A stretch of 64,000 nucleotides of DNA, taken from Lentzea albida. GTDB lineage: Bacteria; Actinomycetota; Actinomycetes; Mycobacteriales; Pseudonocardiaceae. The stretch covers positions 62,001 to 126,000 of the forward strand of contig NZ_FOFV01000008.1 of NCBI RefSeq assembly GCF_900111005.1, given 5' to 3'. Each line of letters starts with the position of its first letter. Positions within the stretch are counted from its first letter, which is position 1. Below the pieces are notes generated by a model, which was not told where the DNA came from, did no database searches, and was given only the letters and a program-made list of their open reading frames with translations. Shown piece after piece: positions 30,697-39,213 of this stretch. The translations under genes were made by a program, and so were the position numbers.

Positions 30697-31716
30697 TCAG
30701 GCGATGCACGGCACCGCGAGCTGCTGCGAGAAGAACTTCTCCAGCGGCTTGCGGTGCAACCGGCGTTCGACGGCGATCAGCTCGTTGCGCCGGTAGTGCC
30801 TCACCTGCGTGCTCGTGACGACGAACCCGTTGCGTTCGGTCGTGGGCATCTCGTCGTAGAGCAGCGCGTGTTGTCCTTGTGGCACAACGACGTCCGCCAG
30901 TCCGTCCGGGATCTTGCCGGCCCGCGTCGCGATCGTCGCCGCCAGCGAGTCGGGACGGTTGCGCAGCTTGCGGTGCGGCCACGGCACGCCGTGGTGCTCG
31001 GCCTCGAGCGACCGGTGCAACGCCCTGGCGGCGTGCCGGATGGCCTTGATCGAGTCGCCGGTCAGCACGTGCACGCCCGGCGCGTCGAGCGCGGTGTCCC
31101 GGCGGAAACCGGTGCACGCGATGACGTCGTCGTACCGCAGCTCACCGGTCCCGTCGATGGTCGCGACGAACTCGTCGCCCTCCTTGACGATCCGCTGCAC
31201 CGACCGTCCCACGGTGTGCGTGAGCCGGGTCGTGGCGGACAGGTTGTCCGCCGTCTCGAACGCGCTGTGCCCGCGTCCGATGATCAGCACGCGCCTCCCG
31301 GCGTACGCGGTCGGATCGGTGCTGGCGGTCGCGTACGTCTCGGCGTGCTCGATGCCGGGGATCGCGGGCAGGTGCGGCTTCTTGCCCGTGGCGACGACGA
31401 CGTGCCGCGCCCGGTACCGGCCCAGGTCGTCGACCGGCGTGCCGTAGCGGATGTTCAACGGCCGAGCGAAGTCCTCGAGGTAGCGCACCAGGTCGTCCGC
31501 GTCGGGGAAGGACCGCTTGCTGTAGCGCGTGAACGGCGCGCCGTCGAACAGCCAGTTGTCGTCCGTCGACAGGACGCGGTGCCGGGGGAACCTCCGGAAG
31601 AACCCCGCCGGCTCCGGTCCCGCCTCGACGATCAGGTAGTCGCGGCCCGCACCGTGCAGGAAGCGCCCCATCTGCAGGCCGGCCGGACCCGCACCGACGA
31701 CCAGGTACTCCACCAT
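30697..31716 (-). CDS. FAD-dependent NAD(P)-binding oxidoreductase (flavin monooxygenase-like)
   Basis: A 339-residue flavoprotein. FAD binding: VVGAGPAGLQMGRFL near the N-terminus. NAD(P) binding: VLIIGRGHSAFETADNL in the middle, and the ATGKKPHLP and ACTGFRRD ATG-type motifs. The layout is that of small flavin-containing monooxygenases and FOXRED-like proteins. ATG 31716 is chosen for GGGAGGTG about 4 nt upstream. It converges on the dienelactone hydrolase gene with a 3-bp gap. Substrate unknown. Confidence 0.8.
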   Translation of the reverse strand: MVEYLVVGAGPAGLQMGRFLHGAGRDYLIVEAGPEPAGFFRRFPRHRVLSTDDNWLFDGAPFTRYSKRSFPDADDLVRYLEDFARPLNIRYGTPVDDLGRYRARHVVVATGKKPHLPAIPGIEHAETYATASTDPTAYAGRRVLIIGRGHSAFETADNLSATTRLTHTVGRSVQRIVKEGDEFVATIDGTGELRYDDVIACTGFRRDTALDAPGVHVLTGDSIKAIRHAARALHRSLEAEHHGVPWPHRKLRNRPDSLAATIATRAGKIPDGLADVVVPQGQHALLYDEMPTTERNGFVVTSTQVRHYRRNELIAVERRLHRKPLEKFFSQQLAVPCIA

Positions 31717-31865
31717 CACGCACCTCCCGGCGTCCTCTACGCCGATCACGGCGAAAAGGTTCAGACGGGCGGTCTGCCTCCATCATGAACGCTGACGGCG
31801 GGGTGCGGGCGACCGTCCCGCTCTGCGGACGCGCCGGACGAGCACGACGCCGTTACGCTGGGTCC

Positions 31866-32384
31866 ATGAGGCTCATCGCGGTGACGGCGCTGACGTTGCT
31901 GCTGGGCGCCTGCACCTCCCAGGCCGCACCCGCGCCCCCCACGTCCCCCGACCCGACGGGCGAGACCACCACCATGCCGCCGACTCCGCCGCTGCAGGAG
32001 CCGTTCGAGATCAAGACGGACGCCCAGGGCGTCCGCGAGTGGCGGAACTCCCCGGAGGAGATGGGGTTCGCCTACCGCCGCCAGCCCGTCGACTTCACGC
32101 TGACACCCCGCAACACCGGCAGCACACCGCAGTCGGACGCGCGGCTGCGGTTCGTCGTCGAGGACATGGACGGCGAGGGCGACCTGACCGTCGGCGGCGA
32201 GGGCTGGGAGTGCGAGGGCGACCGCGACATCGCGTGCACGTCGACCGGCGTCACCGAGCCGGGCGGCACGTGGTCCCCGCTCACGCTGACCATGCGGCAC
32301 ACCAAGGGCGGGCAGACCCGCGTGGTCGTGCACTGGGCGGACGTCACGCCCAGCGTGATCTTCCGTTACGACACCAGCACCTGA
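31866..32384 (+). CDS. Putative lipoprotein
   Basis: A 172-residue protein with a lipoprotein signal (MRLIAVTALTLLLGAC, lipobox LGAC), a Pro/Thr-rich spacer (APPTSPDPTGETTTMPPTPP), and a beta-sandwich-like globular part (RRQPVDFTLTPRNTGSTP, LRFVVEDMDGEGDLTVGGEGWECEGD). The repeated alternation of hydrophobic and charged residues suggests an immunoglobulin-like fold. The pentapeptide-repeat gene follows after 22 bp. No family is recognised. Confidence 0.7.
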   Translation: MRLIAVTALTLLLGACTSQAAPAPPTSPDPTGETTTMPPTPPLQEPFEIKTDAQGVREWRNSPEEMGFAYRRQPVDFTLTPRNTGSTPQSDARLRFVVEDMDGEGDLTVGGEGWECEGDRDIACTSTGVTEPGGTWSPLTLTMRHTKGGQTRVVVHWADVTPSVIFRYDTST

Positions 32385-32406
32385 CGTTCGCCACTACGCT
32401 CGCGCC

Positions 32407-33300
32407 GTGGCTGATCGCGAGCTCTGGTCGATCCGGACGCACATCAGCGCGGTGGTGCTGATCGGCCTGGCGGTCTTCGCCGCGGCGGCAGGACTGCTGT
32501 GGCTCGCGCTGGGCCTGCCGACCGCGCTGAACACCCGAGTCGACATCATCAAGATCGCACTGTCGGTCGTCGCCGGCGTAGGCGGCGTGGTCGCCCTCGT
32601 CGTGGCCTACCGCAAGCAACGCATCAGCGAGTCCGCCGAGAAGCGCGAGCACGCGAAGGTGCTCAACGAGCGCTTCGCCACCGCCTGCACCCAGATCGGC
32701 CACGACAAGCCCACCGTCCGCCTGGCGGGCCTCTACGCGATGGCGTCGCTCGCCGACGAGTGGACCGAGCAGCGCCAGACGTGCATCGACGTGCTGTGCG
32801 CGTACCTCCGCATCCCGTACGAGCCGTCCCTCGACTCGGAGTGGGACCACGACGAGGAGACCGAGGTCCGCCTGTCGGTCACCAGCCTCATCACCGCACA
32901 CCTGCGCGACGGCGCCCCGGTGAGCTGGCAGGGCCACGACTTCCACCTGACCAGGGCGGTGCTGCGCGCCGCGGACTTCGCCGGCGTCCACGTCACCGGC
33001 GGCAACCTGGTGCTCAGCCTGGCGCGCTTCCCCGGCGGCTGGGTGTCGTTCGACGGCATGCGCGTGAGCGGCGGCGAGGTGTGGTTCGGCGGCGCGACCT
33101 TCGGCGGCGCGCGGGTCACGTTCCACGGCGCGCGGTTCACCGGCGGCCGCGTGAAGTTCGAGGGCGCGGAGCTCAACGCGGGCGAGGTGTCGTTCCGGGG
33201 CGCGCGGTTCGCGGGCGGTGAGGTGGACCTCTCGGAGGCGGTCATCAGGGTGGCGCCGGTGTTCGACGAGGGCGACAAGCCGGGCTTGAAGCTGCCCTGA
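32407..33300 (+). CDS. Membrane protein with pentapeptide-type repeats, paralogue of 11399-12523
   Basis: A 297-residue protein. Two N-terminal membrane helices (AVVLIGLAVFAAAAGLLWLAL, IIKIALSVVAGVGGVVALVV) are followed by AYRKQR, a charged helix (ESAEKREHAKVLNERF), and RLAGLYAMASLADEWTEQRQTC, all of which closely match the protein at 11399-12523. The C-terminus has regular repeats built on F-x-GA-x-F and GG-x-V (SFDGMRVSGGEVWFGGATF, then VTFHGARFTGGRVKFEGAEL), which should fold as a right-handed beta helix. The start is GTG 32407. The shared architecture suggests a membrane-attached scaffold of unknown function. Confidence 0.75.
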   Translation: MADRELWSIRTHISAVVLIGLAVFAAAAGLLWLALGLPTALNTRVDIIKIALSVVAGVGGVVALVVAYRKQRISESAEKREHAKVLNERFATACTQIGHDKPTVRLAGLYAMASLADEWTEQRQTCIDVLCAYLRIPYEPSLDSEWDHDEETEVRLSVTSLITAHLRDGAPVSWQGHDFHLTRAVLRAADFAGVHVTGGNLVLSLARFPGGWVSFDGMRVSGGEVWFGGATFGGARVTFHGARFTGGRVKFEGAELNAGEVSFRGARFAGGEVDLSEAVIRVAPVFDEGDKPGLKLP

Positions 33301-33341
33301 CCCACCCGGATTTGTCGGTGCCGGGTGTCATGATCACCGCC

Positions 33342-33743
33342 ATGGGCACCTGGGACGTCGGACACTTCGACAACGACACCGCCGCGGACTTCTCCGGCAA
33401 GCTGGACGACGCGGCGGAAGCGGAGCGCGAGGCCATCATCCGCACCGCGCTGACCAGCACGATTGAGTCCGACGAGTTCCTCGACAGCTACGAGGCGTGC
33501 CAGGCCGTCGCCTCGGCGGCGCTGATCGCCGCGCAGCTGCCGGGCGGCACGCCGATCACCACCGCGTACGGCCCCGACGAGCTGCTGCCGCCTCTGCCGG
33601 AAGACCTGCGGGCGCTTGCGGCTCAGGCGCTGGACCGGGTGCTGGGGAAGGGGTCGGAGCTCGCCGAGCTGTGGGACGAGAGCGAGTCCGGTCCGCAGTG
33701 GCGGCAGAGCATCGCCGACCTGAAGGCCGTTCTTCTCGCCTGA
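33342..33743 (+). CDS. DUF4259 domain protein
   Basis: A 133-residue acidic protein starting MGTWDVGHFDNDTAADF, the hallmark beginning of the DUF4259 family, followed by AIIRTALTSTIESDEFLDS and a C-terminal helical part (ALAAQALDRVLGKGSELAELWDE). The length matches the family. ATG 33342 is preferred over an upstream GTG at 33312. The function of the family is unknown. Confidence 0.82.
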   Translation: MGTWDVGHFDNDTAADFSGKLDDAAEAEREAIIRTALTSTIESDEFLDSYEACQAVASAALIAAQLPGGTPITTAYGPDELLPPLPEDLRALAAQALDRVLGKGSELAELWDESESGPQWRQSIADLKAVLLA

Positions 33744-33761
33744 CGTTCCGCTGCCAGCAGG

Positions 33762-34334
33762 TCAACTTCTCCAAGTGCCGAACGCTCCGGTGTTGCGGAG
33801 CGCTTCGGCGAACCCGCTGCAGCGGTGACCCTCGTTGGCCAGGATGTCGAGCAGGTCATCGACAGTGCGCGGCGTTCGTCTGTAGCGGGACACCTGTCGC
33901 CGGAGGGCTGCGATCACCAGTTCCGGGGCGAGATCGAGTTGATCGAGCAGGAACTCGTCCTGGTGCAGCACCTCGATGTCGAAACTGCTGACGGCGGCAG
34001 CAGGAAAGTCCTTCAGGTTCTCGGTGATCAGCAATTCGGCCCCGCCGCACACGGCTGCCGCGAGGACGTGCCGATCCTTGGGATCGTTCTCCATCGCCTC
34101 GACGAGGTGCTGGTACCCGGTCACCTCGGCGTCGGGAAAGTGTCGTCGCATCTGTCCGAGCCGGTGGGCCACCTGGTGCTCGGAGGCGCCTCGTTTGCGC
34201 AAGTTTCGATCAAGTTCGGCCAGCACATCGGTAGACCAGAGCGGACGGTAGACGCCGCACTCGCTGATCGTCAGCAGCGTGTCGCAGAGGTAGGGCTTGA
34301 GAAGGACGCACGTGTCGATGAAGACGGGAAGCAC
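33762..34334 (-). CDS. PIN domain protein, probable toxin of a toxin-antitoxin pair
   Basis: A 190-residue PIN-fold ribonuclease. Acidic-centre candidates are D7 (VFIDTCVL), E40 (STDVLAELDRNL), D87 (NDPKDRHVLAAA) and the ENLKDFP turn. A C-terminal extension (about residues 125-190) is longer than in VapC toxins and fits the larger PIN_3-like group. It starts with GTG 34334, 3 nt after the stop of the HTH antitoxin gene, so both are on one message. It converges on the DUF4259 gene. By analogy the nuclease would cut RNA when free of its partner. Confidence 0.8.
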   Translation of the reverse strand: MLPVFIDTCVLLKPYLCDTLLTISECGVYRPLWSTDVLAELDRNLRKRGASEHQVAHRLGQMRRHFPDAEVTGYQHLVEAMENDPKDRHVLAAAVCGGAELLITENLKDFPAAAVSSFDIEVLHQDEFLLDQLDLAPELVIAALRRQVSRYRRTPRTVDDLLDILANEGHRCSGFAEALRNTGAFGTWRS

Positions 34335-34337
34335 TGA

Positions 34338-34829
34338 TCACCTGAAGTCGTCGTTCGTCGGCAACCGCTCGAACGGCGTCTCCAACGGAAGGTCGTAAAG
34401 GCCGCCGTCCTCACCGTCGCGGACCATCTCGTCCAGTCCGGCGGCGCGTGCCCTGCGGGAACGGTCCTGGTAGGCGAGGAGGTCCGCCAGACGGACTCGC
34501 CGATGCCTGTTGGGCTGCTCGTACGGGATCTCGCCCGCTTCCAGCAGTCGCACCAAGGTCGGCCGGGAAACGCCCAGCAGATGTGCGGCTTCGCTGGTGG
34601 TGAGAATGGTGTGCTGAGGGGCGACCGTGATCGCCAGACCACGCGACATCGCGAACACGACGTCCCGCAGCACGTCGAAGATCTCCTGCGGCAGCGGGAG
34701 ATGCGTGCCGTCGGGTGCGACGAGTGCGGCGGTCTCGTTTCCTGAGCGAGTCAACGCGGCGACCCACGCGGACAAGCTCTCCGGCTGGGCCGGAGGCAGC
34801 ACCGTTCGCTCACTCGCGCCTGCCGTCAT
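34338..34829 (-). CDS. Excisionase-type HTH antitoxin
   Basis: A 163-residue DNA-binding protein. The MerR/excisionase-type helix-turn-helix is LTTSEAAHLLGVSRPTLVRLLEAGEIPYEQPNRHRRVRLADLLAY. The N-terminal 75 residues (including LPLPQEIFDVLRDVVFAM) are helical, and the tail DGGLYDLPLETPFERLP is likely the flexible toxin-neutralising part. It precedes the PIN gene by 3 nt, in the usual antitoxin-toxin order. Tandem CAAAACGAA repeats overlap its promoter (34845-34862) and may be its own operator. Confidence 0.8.
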   Translation of the reverse strand: MTAGASERTVLPPAQPESLSAWVAALTRSGNETAALVAPDGTHLPLPQEIFDVLRDVVFAMSRGLAITVAPQHTILTTSEAAHLLGVSRPTLVRLLEAGEIPYEQPNRHRRVRLADLLAYQDRSRRARAAGLDEMVRDGEDGGLYDLPLETPFERLPTNDDFR

Positions 34830-34844
34830 GTGTTCATGCTAGCC

Positions 34845-34862
34845 CAAAACGAACAAAACGAA
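34845..34862 (-). promoter_or_regulatory. Tandem 9-bp repeats at the toxin-antitoxin promoter
   Basis: Two exact copies of CAAAACGAA lie head to tail at 34845-34853 and 34854-34862, between the divergent antitoxin and NHL-protein genes. On the minus strand they precede a -10-like TAGCAT by about 15 bp, so they cover the -35 region of the toxin-antitoxin operon. Binding by the HTH antitoxin is a reasonable inference. Confidence 0.5.
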
Positions 34863-34875
34863 AGAAGTCCACCTG

Positions 34876-36735
34876 ATGGACGCCGGAACAGTCCGACCGT
34901 CCACAGTGTTGGATACGGCCGTGAGCACCCCCAAGCGCCGTGCCCGCGTCCGCGCCCCCGAACTGGTGGGACGCGGCTGGCTGAACACAGGCGGCGAGCA
35001 GATCAAACTCACCGACCTGCGCGGCAAGATCGTGCTGCTCGACTTCTGGACGTTCTGCTGCATCAACTGCCTGCACGTCCTCGACGAGCTGCGTCCCCTC
35101 GAGGAGGAGTTCGAGGACGTCCTGGTGACGATCGGCGTGCACTCGCCGAAGTTCGTCCACGAGGCCGACCCGGACGCTCTCAAGGCCGCCGTCGAACGCT
35201 ACGGGGTGCACCACCCGGTGCTGGACGACCCTGAGCTCACCACGTGGCAGAACTACGCCGTCAAGGCGTGGCCGACGCTGAACCTGATCGACCCCGAGGG
35301 TTACGTCGTGCACGTCGCCGCCGGTGAGGGCCACGTCGAGGCCCTCCGGACGATCATCAAGGAGCTCGTCGAGGAGCACGACGAGAAAGGCACGCTGCAC
35401 CGCGGCACCGGGCCGTACCAGGCGCCGGAGCCCGAGAACACCACGCTCCGCTTCCCCGCCAAGGCGATCGTCACGCCGCGCAACACGATCCTCGTCAGCG
35501 ACTCGGCGCACCACAGCATCGTGGAGCTGGAGGCGGACGGCGAGACCGTGATCCGCCGATTCGGCACCGGTGAGCGTGGAAGAACCGACGGCCTCAACCC
35601 CACCTTCTCCGAGCCCGCGGGCCTCGCGCTCGTCCCCGGCACCCACCAGGTCGTCGTCGCGGACACGGTCAACCACCTGCTGCGCGGCCTCGACCTCGAC
35701 ACCGGCGAGGTCACGACCCTCGCGGGCACCGGGGAGCAGTGGCGCGACGGCGAGACCGACGGGCCCGCCGACAAGATCGAGCTGACGAGCCCGTGGGACG
35801 TGGCCTGGTGGAACGGCGGCATCGCCATCGCCATGGCCGGCAACCACACGCTGGGCTTCTTCGACCCCGCGTCCGGCACCGTCCGCAGGCTCGCCGGCAC
35901 CACCGTCGAGGGCATCAACGACGGGCCCGCGGAAGGCGCTTTCTTCGCGCAGACGTCCGGGCTCGCGGCGGACGGCGACCGGCTGTGGATGGTCGACTCC
36001 GAGACGAGCGCGCTGCGGTACCTGGAGCACGGCGAGGTCACCACGGTCGTCGGCAAGGGGCTGTTCGCGTTCGGCCACAAGGACGGCGACGCGGACGAGG
36101 CCCTGTTGCAGCACCCGCTGGGCGTCACGGTCCTGGACGACCACTCGGTCGTCATCAGCGACACCTACAACAACGCGATCCGCCGCTTCGATCCCGAGAC
36201 CAAGACGCTGACCACGATCGCAACGGACGTCGCGGAGCCGTCCGACGCGCTCGTCGTCGACGGCGAGCTCGTCGTGGTCGCATCCGCGGCGCACCGGCTC
36301 GAACGGTTCGCGGCCTCCGCCACCAAGATCGACGGCGCGGCCCACGAGGTGAAGCGGCCGTTCACCGACATCGCGGCGGGGGCGTTCGAACTCGCCGTCG
36401 TCTTCACCCCGCCGAAAGGCACCAAACTGGACGAAAGGTATGGCCCCTCAACGCGTCTGGAGATCACCAGCTCACCCCCGGAGCTGATCCTCGAGGGCGC
36501 GGGGGTCACCACCGAACTGGTACGGGCGTTGCGGATCAACGATCAGGTCACGAACGGCGTGCTGCACGTCGTCGCGCAGGCCGCGAGTTGTAGTGACGAC
36601 CCGGCCGAGGAACACCCCGTCTGCCGTCTGACCAGGCAGGACTGGGGAGTGCCCGTTCGAGTGGTTGCGGATGCACCCACCAGGCTCCCGCTGCTGATGG
36701 GCGGCATGGACGAGGAGGGTCCACAAGGCACGTAG
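34876..36735 (+). CDS. Thioredoxin-like/NHL-repeat protein (NHLRC2-like)
   Basis: A 619-residue protein. Residues about 25-160 form a TlpA-type thioredoxin domain with DFWTFCCINCLHVLDEL; the CxxC is CINC. Residues about 195-480 form an NHL beta-propeller with repeated blades (FSEPAGLALVPGTHQVVVADT, LTSPWDVAWW, LLQHPLGVTVLDDHSVVISDT). The remainder is a beta-rich domain with a cysteine pair near the end (CSDDPAEEHPVC). No signal peptide is visible. ATG 34876 is used; GTG 34921 (VSTPKRR) is a good alternative. The architecture equals human NHLRC2 and bacterial homologues; a redox or scaffold role is presumed. Confidence 0.86.
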   Translation: MDAGTVRPSTVLDTAVSTPKRRARVRAPELVGRGWLNTGGEQIKLTDLRGKIVLLDFWTFCCINCLHVLDELRPLEEEFEDVLVTIGVHSPKFVHEADPDALKAAVERYGVHHPVLDDPELTTWQNYAVKAWPTLNLIDPEGYVVHVAAGEGHVEALRTIIKELVEEHDEKGTLHRGTGPYQAPEPENTTLRFPAKAIVTPRNTILVSDSAHHSIVELEADGETVIRRFGTGERGRTDGLNPTFSEPAGLALVPGTHQVVVADTVNHLLRGLDLDTGEVTTLAGTGEQWRDGETDGPADKIELTSPWDVAWWNGGIAIAMAGNHTLGFFDPASGTVRRLAGTTVEGINDGPAEGAFFAQTSGLAADGDRLWMVDSETSALRYLEHGEVTTVVGKGLFAFGHKDGDADEALLQHPLGVTVLDDHSVVISDTYNNAIRRFDPETKTLTTIATDVAEPSDALVVDGELVVVASAAHRLERFAASATKIDGAAHEVKRPFTDIAAGAFELAVVFTPPKGTKLDERYGPSTRLEITSSPPELILEGAGVTTELVRALRINDQVTNGVLHVVAQAASCSDDPAEEHPVCRLTRQDWGVPVRVVADAPTRLPLLMGGMDEEGPQGT

Positions 36736-36744
36736 ACTCTGCTG

Positions 36745-37065
36745 GTGCCTGATGTCAAGCTCGAGATCCAGATGCTGTACGACCGCGTGATGGTCCGCAT
36801 CTCGCCCGAGGACGGCGAGCGGCGTTCCAGCGGAGGCATCGTGATCCCCGCTACGGCCCAGATGGCGAAGCGGTTGGCGTGGGGTGATGTGTTCGGAGTC
36901 GGTACCAGCGTGCGCCACGTGAAGGTCGGCGACCGGGTGATGTTCAACCCGGAGGACCAGCTCGAGGTCGAGGTGCAGGGCACCACGTACCTCGTGATGA
37001 GGGAACGCGATCTGCACGCGGTTGCGACTGAGCTCACCGAGCACGGTACTGGTCTGTACCTATGA
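36745..37065 (+). CDS. GroES-like co-chaperonin family protein
   Basis: A 106-residue protein with the GroES fold signature: LYDRVMVRISPEDGERRSSGGIVIPATAQ (mobile-loop region), then GDVFGVGTSVRHVKVGDRVMF and YLVMRERDLHAV. It differs from true GroES, which normally sits next to groEL and has a KEK-TASGG-IVLP loop. The start is GTG 36745, 9 bp after the NHL-protein stop. It is common in actinobacteria as a GroES family chaperonin outside the groE operon. A partner is not evident. Confidence 0.8.
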   Translation: MPDVKLEIQMLYDRVMVRISPEDGERRSSGGIVIPATAQMAKRLAWGDVFGVGTSVRHVKVGDRVMFNPEDQLEVEVQGTTYLVMRERDLHAVATELTEHGTGLYL

Positions 37066-37141
37066 GCCGCCGGTTCGTGATCTGCGCCTGATAGCTACAC
37101 ACATATGCCACCTCAGGAGAGACAGGGCAACGGGGAGAGCT

Positions 37142-39154
37142 GTGCCGTACGACGCTGACAAGACGAGAGCGATGCCTCCGGTGGGTCCCGGCGGCACGTC
37201 CTCGGAGCAGACGACCAAGATCACTCCGGTCCAGGTGGACGCCTCGACCGAGGCGTGGCCGTCTGAGGAGCCGGACTCGAACGAGCCCACGATCGCCGCG
37301 GCCTTGCCCGGGGTCGGCTTCCCGGCGGGCGACGCCGCCACCGAGTACATGAAGCCGGTGGCGCCGCCCGAACCGCAGCCACAGCCTCAGCCACAGCCGC
37401 AGAACGACACCGGCGTCTACGGGCCCGTGATGATCGAGCCGGGCGAGGACGAGGCGCGGCCGAAGTTCAACCGGCGCAAGGCGCTCATCGTGGCCGCCGC
37501 CGTGGTCGGCGCGTTCGGTCTGCTCTACGGCCTCGACATCCTCGTCTCGAGCGGCAACGTGCCGCGCGGCGTGACGGTGGCGGGCGTCGACGTCGGCGGC
37601 ATGAGCCACGGCGACGCCGAGAAGAAGCTGCGCGACGAGATCGGCCCGCGCCTGAGCAAGCCCGTCGCGCTCAAGGCCGGTGACGTCACCGCCGAGCTCG
37701 ACCCGAAGGCCGCTGGTCTGGAGCTCGACTGGAACGCCACGATCGACCGCGCCGGCAGCCAGCCGCTCAGCCCGTTCACGCGCGTGACCTCGTTCTTCAC
37801 CAGCCGCGAGGTCGGTGTCGCGACGAAGGCCGACGACACGAAGGTCTCCGGGGCCCTCGAGGCCCTGCGGCCCAAGCTCGACCACGACCCGATCGAGGGC
37901 ACGATCAAGTTCGAGGGCGCCAACCCCGTCGCCGTCGAACCGCACGACGGCCAGAAGCTCAAGACCGAGGACGCCGTCGGCGCCGTGGTCGCGAACTGGG
38001 CGTCCGGCAGCCCGGTCGACGTCCCGATGGACTTCACCCCGGTCAAGACGACCAAGGAGGGCGTCGAGAAGGCGCTCAACGAGGTCGTGAAGACCGCGGT
38101 GTCCGGCCCCGTCGTCATCAAGGGCGAGGGCAAGGACGCGACGCTCACGCCCGAGCAGATCGGCACCACGCTGGCGTTCGCCCCCGGTGAGGGTGGCGCG
38201 TTGAACGTCACGCCGAACAAGGACAAGCTCGCCGAGGTCACCACGCCGCAGCTCAAGGACACGATCAAGGAGGGCAAGGACGCCGAGATCGTCTTCGAGG
38301 GCGGCAAGCCCACGGTCAAGCCCTCGGTGGACGGCCTGGACCTCGACTGGGACAAGAACCTCCAGCCCTACTTCGACACGCTGAAGAAGAAGGACGCGCG
38401 CGAGGTCAAGTTCGAGTACAAGCACACGCCCGCGAAGGTCACGACCGAGCAGGCGAACAAGATGGGGATCAAGGAGGTCATCGGCGAGTTCTCGACCGGT
38501 GGCTTCGCCCCCGCCTCGGGCGTCAACATCCGGGTCGTGGCCGAGAAGGTCAACGGCGCGATCGTGAAGCCCAAGGAGACGTTCAGCCTCAACAAGTACA
38601 CCGGCCCCCGCGGCACCGCGCAGGGCTACGTCGAGGCCGGCATCATCGAGAACGGCATCCCCGGCATGGCGGTCGGCGGTGGCATCTCGCAGTTCGCGAC
38701 CACGCTCTACAACGCGTACTACTACGCGGGCATGAAGGACGCGGGCCACCGGGAGCACAGCTACTGGATCACGCGGTACCCGAAGGGCCGCGAGGCCACC
38801 GTGTTCATGGACAACGCGGGCAACAGCCTGATCGACATCGCGTTCACGAACCCGGACGACACGGGTGTCGCCATCCAGACGATCTGGACCGGCTCGTCGA
38901 TCACGATCAAGCTCTGGGGCACCAAGAACTACGACGTCACCGGCTCCACCAGCGGTGAGTTCAACCCGACCCAGCCGCAGGAGAAGAAGGTCAACAAGGC
39001 CGGCTGCACGCCGAGCAACGGCGCACCCGGCTTCTCGGTGACCGACACCCGCACGATCACGGACCGCCGCAGCGGCCAGTCGCGCTCCGAGTCGCGCACG
39101 GTCAAGTACGACCCGCAGTTCAAGATCATCTGCGAGCCGCCGCCCGGCGGCTGA
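37142..39154 (+). CDS. VanW family cell-wall protein with peptidoglycan-binding domains
   Basis: A 670-residue protein. A disordered cytoplasmic N-terminus contains a Pro-Gln repeat (PEPQPQPQPQPQ, residues about 76-87). One membrane helix follows (113-131, ALIVAAAVVGAFGLLYGLD), then two tandem PG_binding_4-type domains (about 135-440), and the VanW domain (about 455-590) with NGAIVKPKETFSLNKYTGPR and VGGGISQFATTLYNAYYYAG. The protein should face outward and act on or sense peptidoglycan. The start is GTG 37142 with GGGGAGAG upstream. Similar proteins without a vancomycin cluster are common in actinobacteria. Confidence 0.87.
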   Translation: MPYDADKTRAMPPVGPGGTSSEQTTKITPVQVDASTEAWPSEEPDSNEPTIAAALPGVGFPAGDAATEYMKPVAPPEPQPQPQPQPQNDTGVYGPVMIEPGEDEARPKFNRRKALIVAAAVVGAFGLLYGLDILVSSGNVPRGVTVAGVDVGGMSHGDAEKKLRDEIGPRLSKPVALKAGDVTAELDPKAAGLELDWNATIDRAGSQPLSPFTRVTSFFTSREVGVATKADDTKVSGALEALRPKLDHDPIEGTIKFEGANPVAVEPHDGQKLKTEDAVGAVVANWASGSPVDVPMDFTPVKTTKEGVEKALNEVVKTAVSGPVVIKGEGKDATLTPEQIGTTLAFAPGEGGALNVTPNKDKLAEVTTPQLKDTIKEGKDAEIVFEGGKPTVKPSVDGLDLDWDKNLQPYFDTLKKKDAREVKFEYKHTPAKVTTEQANKMGIKEVIGEFSTGGFAPASGVNIRVVAEKVNGAIVKPKETFSLNKYTGPRGTAQGYVEAGIIENGIPGMAVGGGISQFATTLYNAYYYAGMKDAGHREHSYWITRYPKGREATVFMDNAGNSLIDIAFTNPDDTGVAIQTIWTGSSITIKLWGTKNYDVTGSTSGEFNPTQPQEKKVNKAGCTPSNGAPGFSVTDTRTITDRRSGQSRSESRTVKYDPQFKIICEPPPGG

Positions 39155-39169
39155 CACAAAAGCTGGTTC

Positions 39170-39213
39170 AACAGTGGCCACGCGCGGGTATTCACCCGTT
39201 CGTGGCCACTGTT
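39170..39213. terminator. Long hairpin overlapping the next start codon
   Basis: A perfect 13-bp inverted repeat (AACAGTGGCCACG at 39170-39182, CGTGGCCACTGTT at 39201-39213) encloses a smaller stem CGGGT-attc-ACCCG. It lies after the VanW stop and covers the GTG (39202) of the DUF1206 gene. It may terminate the VanW message, control translation of the next gene, or both. Confidence 0.55.

Noticed and set aside
37366..37405. CAG/CCN-rich repeat inside the VanW gene
   Set aside because: It encodes a Pro-Gln spacer in a disordered region and is in frame; it is low-complexity coding sequence, not a separate repeat element.
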